DNA of 9,062 nucleotides from an uncultured Chlamydiae bacterium (GTDB lineage: Bacteria > Chlamydiota > Chlamydiia > Chlamydiales > SM23-39): the NCBI GenBank assembly GCA_903889795.1, contig CAISYW010000151.1:1-9062 (forward strand), given 5' to 3'. The position numbers and the translations under genes are program-made. Of this stretch, positions 6,828 to 9,062 are shown piece after piece. The notes below the pieces were generated by a model that did no database searches, was not told the origin of the DNA, and saw only the letters and a list, made by a program, of their open reading frames with translations. The first letter of the stretch is position 1, and every line of letters starts with the position of its first letter.

Positions 6828-7924
6828 TGAAAAAGACTATTTGTTTAAATATGATTGTAAAAAATGAAGCGACTGTTATTCAGAGATGCTTAGCTTCTGT
6901 AAAAAGCCTTATTGATTATTGGGTCATTGTCGATACGGGATCGACTGATGGCACGCAAGAAATCATCGAAGATTTTCTTAGAGATATTCCCGGTAAATTA
7001 TATGAGCGGCCCTGGGTCAATTTTGCATTTAATCGGAATGAAGCGCTCACGTTCGCAAAAAGCAAAGGAGACTACCTGCTTTTTATCGATGCGGATGAGT
7101 TTTTGGAATTCGGCAATTCTTTGTCATTACCTTCCTTGGACAAAGATTATTATATGTCCTTATATCTTTATGGAGCCTCTACATCTCTTCGCACTCTTCT
7201 CATAAATTGCCGTTTTGACTGGAGATGGAATGGAATCATTCACGAAAACGTGGAATGCGTTGAGGCAAACAACAGGGGAATTTTAAACCAGGTGACGAAA
7301 CGCGGAACTTTTGATGGAAACCGCTCAAAGGATCTGCAGAAAAAATTTCGCCATGATATTGAACTTCTTGAGCGCGTCGCGCAAAAGGAGCCCCAAAATA
7401 CCCGCAATCGATTTCATCTGGCGAGACATTATGAGGCTGTTCATGAGTATGAGCTGGCTCTTAAAAATTTTGAAATGAGAGCGATGGTAGGTGATCCGTG
7501 TCCGGAAGTATTTTATTCTTTCTATCGAATGGGTCTGATCCAAAAAGAGCTTGGGATCTCTTCGGAAATCTTTATCAATAACTATCTCAAAGCCTTTCAG
7601 GTGCGGACCTGGAGAGCAGAGCCGCTCTATAGTTTAACTGAATATTTCATGGATATAAAAGCCTATTTTTTGGGCTATTTAATATCTAAAATCGTTATGA
7701 CGGACACTTTATTTAATGATTATTATTTAACAATTAATAGTATTTATGATTATGAGCTTCTTTCTCAATACGTTGAGTGTGCTTTTCGTCTTGGGAAATA
7801 TCAAGAAGCTTATAAAGGGTTAAAACGTCTTCTCGCTGTTCAATCATTGCCATTGGATATTCGCGATAGCAGCGAGAAAAATTTGGCGCTCCCGGTGTTT
7901 TCAGAATTTAAGGCTGTAATATGA
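6827..7924 (+). CDS. GT2 family glycosyltransferase with TPR-like C-terminus, paralogue 3
   Basis: A 365-residue third copy of the same enzyme type. It has VDTGSTDGT (35-43), ERPWVNFAFNRN (60-71, Asn in place of Asp at 65), FIDADE (86-91) and WNGIIHE (134-140). The TPR-like helical segments occupy the same places as in its paralogues. The last dozen residues (LPVFSEFKAVI) do not match the ends of the other two, so the 3' end has diverged or been replaced. Start and stop are both overlapped: one base with the gene before (TAATG) and four bases with the GT-B gene after (ATGA). That is strong evidence for one polycistronic message with coupled translation. Donor and acceptor are unknown. Confidence 0.9.
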   Translation: MKKTICLNMIVKNEATVIQRCLASVKSLIDYWVIVDTGSTDGTQEIIEDFLRDIPGKLYERPWVNFAFNRNEALTFAKSKGDYLLFIDADEFLEFGNSLSLPSLDKDYYMSLYLYGASTSLRTLLINCRFDWRWNGIIHENVECVEANNRGILNQVTKRGTFDGNRSKDLQKKFRHDIELLERVAQKEPQNTRNRFHLARHYEAVHEYELALKNFEMRAMVGDPCPEVFYSFYRMGLIQKELGISSEIFINNYLKAFQVRTWRAEPLYSLTEYFMDIKAYFLGYLISKIVMTDTLFNDYYLTINSIYDYELLSQYVECAFRLGKYQEAYKGLKRLLAVQSLPLDIRDSSEKNLALPVFSEFKAVI

Positions 7925-8961
7925 ATCAAAAAACGATAGGAATTGTTACTTATAAAGTACTCGGATTGCCGTCTTGGGATCCCGACACGGTTCAGACGGG
8001 GATTACAGGTTCGGAAGAATCGGTTATATATATTTCTCAAAAATTAGCGAAATTAGGATGGAAAGTCCTCGTTTTTGCCGATCCGCCGCCGGGTTCCATT
8101 CATTCAGCCATCGATGCCAATCCACGATTTGTGAGTCTGGAATTTCGTCAGTTCTCTCGACTCGATGTTGCCGTTTCATGGCGAATGCCGAACATTTCGC
8201 CGCAATTACGCCGAATCGCTCGAAAAGTCTATCTTTGGCCGGCGGATGTTCTTGTTCAAAGCATCCCCAAGGTGATGGTCGATGCGTTTGATGATGTTTT
8301 ATGGATTTCTCAGTATCAACGAGAGCAATGGATGTCGATCACGCCTGAATTTGGCCGATTTACCTCTATATTTGGAAATGGAATTAACCCCGAAGATTTT
8401 TCTGATGTCCTTGCGCGTGAAAATCCCTATTCGTGCATCTATGGATCCAATTACGGAAGAGGTTTAGAGATCCTGCTCGATCTTTGGCCTATCGTTCAAA
8501 CGCATTATCCGCGCGCTACTTTGGATATCTATTATGGCTGGCAGCACTGGGGAAGCTTAGCGGTTGATCGCGAAGCAAAGATGCGCAGAGAGCTTCCGAC
8601 GCTTCGCAATGTTCGGGAACATGGGCTTGTCGGTCATTCCGTTTTGAATCGAGCTTATGAAAAGGCTTCATTTTGGACCTATCCCTGCATTTTACCTGAA
8701 ACATTTTGCATTACGGCCTTACGGGCGCAGATGGGCGGGGCCATTCCCGTCATTATCGAGGGTTCCGCGTTGAAAGAAACGGTGCGTCACGGATATCGGT
8801 GTTTCAAACCGGAAGATTATTTGGCCACCTTTTTAAAGGCCATGAGTCACGCCGAAGCGATAACGGTTGCAGATCGAACAAAGATGAGACAGTTTATTCA
8901 CCAGGAATATACCTGGGAAAAAATAGCGGATGGATGGAGCAATCTCTTTTCCATAAAATAA
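7921..8961 (+). CDS. GT-B fold glycosyltransferase (GT4-like) with altered E-x7-E motif
   Basis: A 346-residue cytosolic transferase of the GT4-like group. The N-terminal domain starts KTIGIVTYKV and carries a glycine-containing acceptor-side loop, TGITGSEES (26-34), then KLGWKVLVFADPP. The linker GNGINPEDF (152-160) matches the usual NG(V/I)-x-x-x-F segment. The donor domain follows, with GSNYGRGLE (175-183), EHGLVGHSVLNRAYEKASFW (233-252) and PETFCITALRAQMGGAIPV (259-277). In the E-x7-E donor motif the first Glu is E260, but the second position is R268 (codon CGG). That Glu normally contacts the nucleotide-sugar ribose, so activity or donor choice may differ. The frame is otherwise intact and normal in length. 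It overlaps the third GT2 gene by four bases, which places it in the same glycan pathway. Confidence 0.88.
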   Translation: MNQKTIGIVTYKVLGLPSWDPDTVQTGITGSEESVIYISQKLAKLGWKVLVFADPPPGSIHSAIDANPRFVSLEFRQFSRLDVAVSWRMPNISPQLRRIARKVYLWPADVLVQSIPKVMVDAFDDVLWISQYQREQWMSITPEFGRFTSIFGNGINPEDFSDVLARENPYSCIYGSNYGRGLEILLDLWPIVQTHYPRATLDIYYGWQHWGSLAVDREAKMRRELPTLRNVREHGLVGHSVLNRAYEKASFWTYPCILPETFCITALRAQMGGAIPVIIEGSALKETVRHGYRCFKPEDYLATFLKAMSHAEAITVADRTKMRQFIHQEYTWEKIADGWSNLFSIK

Positions 8962-8988
8962 CGTATATTATCTTAAAACATTAAATAT

Positions 8989-8992
8989 AAGG
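8989..8992 (+). promoter_or_regulatory. Ribosome binding site of the last, partial gene
   Basis: AAGG lies five bases before the ATG at 8998. It is the clearest Shine-Dalgarno of the operon, since the GT2 genes have none, so this gene can probably be initiated independently of upstream translation. It supports the chosen start. Confidence 0.6.
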
Positions 8993-8997
8993 TGCTT

Positions 8998-9062
8998 ATG
9001 ATAAATGAAATTAATAAAATCACTCAAACCCGATATGGGAAAATGCTCTATAACAAAAATGA
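8998..9062 (+). CDS. Start of a probable FkbM family methyltransferase, cut by window end
   Basis: Only the first 21 codons are present. They include TRYGKMLYNKN, which resembles the opening of many FkbM-type SAM-dependent methyltransferases, where a segment like G-x-M-x-Y-x-x-N-D precedes the Rossmann domain. These enzymes often O-methylate sugars in glycan clusters, which agrees with the four glycosyltransferases upstream. A 36-base gap separates it from the GT-B gene, with no terminator in it, so it is probably in the same operon. With so few residues the family call is tentative. Confidence 0.5.
   Translation, partial: MINEINKITQTRYGKMLYNKN

Noticed and set aside
8706..8984. A 92-codon plus-strand frame overlapping the 3' end of the GT-B gene
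   Set aside because: It lies in another frame over the conserved donor domain, and its composition is a shadow of that gene.

Overview
The window looks like a chromosomal segment from a member of the Chlamydiae, most likely an environmental (Parachlamydiales-type) lineage. The support is a dnaX-ybaB pair whose YbaB begins MGSG and carries GNGLV and IKPEC, matching my memory of chlamydial YbaB, together with a PgpH-type 7TM-HD protein and moderate GC. This assignment is from memory and is not proven.

Layout. Bases 1-130 hold the downstream side of the dnaX-ybaB operon: a hairpin that probably ends it (104-127) and an unassigned open frame cut by the window edge. Bases 131-2046 (minus strand) carry dnaX followed by ybaB, 8 bases apart: the DNA polymerase III clamp-loader subunit and a nucleoid-associated protein. 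Bases 2047-2382 separate the divergent genes. They hold a likely dnaX promoter, a 12-bp palindrome in the dnaX leader, and a nearly perfect 181-bp palindromic element bounded by CTAG, interpreted as a MITE of the IS630/Tc1 type. Bases 2383-4542 (plus strand) encode a 719-residue membrane protein with a complete HD phosphohydrolase site, probably a cyclic-di-AMP phosphodiesterase.

After a very AT-rich 93-base gap with a candidate promoter and a small palindrome comes a compact plus-strand operon. Three tandem paralogous GT2 glycosyltransferases of about 365 residues (4636-5721, 5727-6827, 6827-7924) are separated by +5 and -1 bases. The third overlaps by 4 bases a GT-B glycosyltransferase (7921-8961) in which the second glutamate of the E-x7-E motif is arginine. 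At 8998 begins the start of what looks like an FkbM-type methyltransferase, cut by the window end.

The right half therefore reads as a glycan or glycoprotein assembly cluster: three related transferases that probably differ in acceptor or donor choice, a fourth transferase of another fold, and a likely methyl-capping enzyme. The left half is core replication machinery. The most interesting items are the palindromic element between dnaX and the HD gene, the triplicated glycosyltransferase with its potential for recombination, and the substituted GT-B active-site residue.
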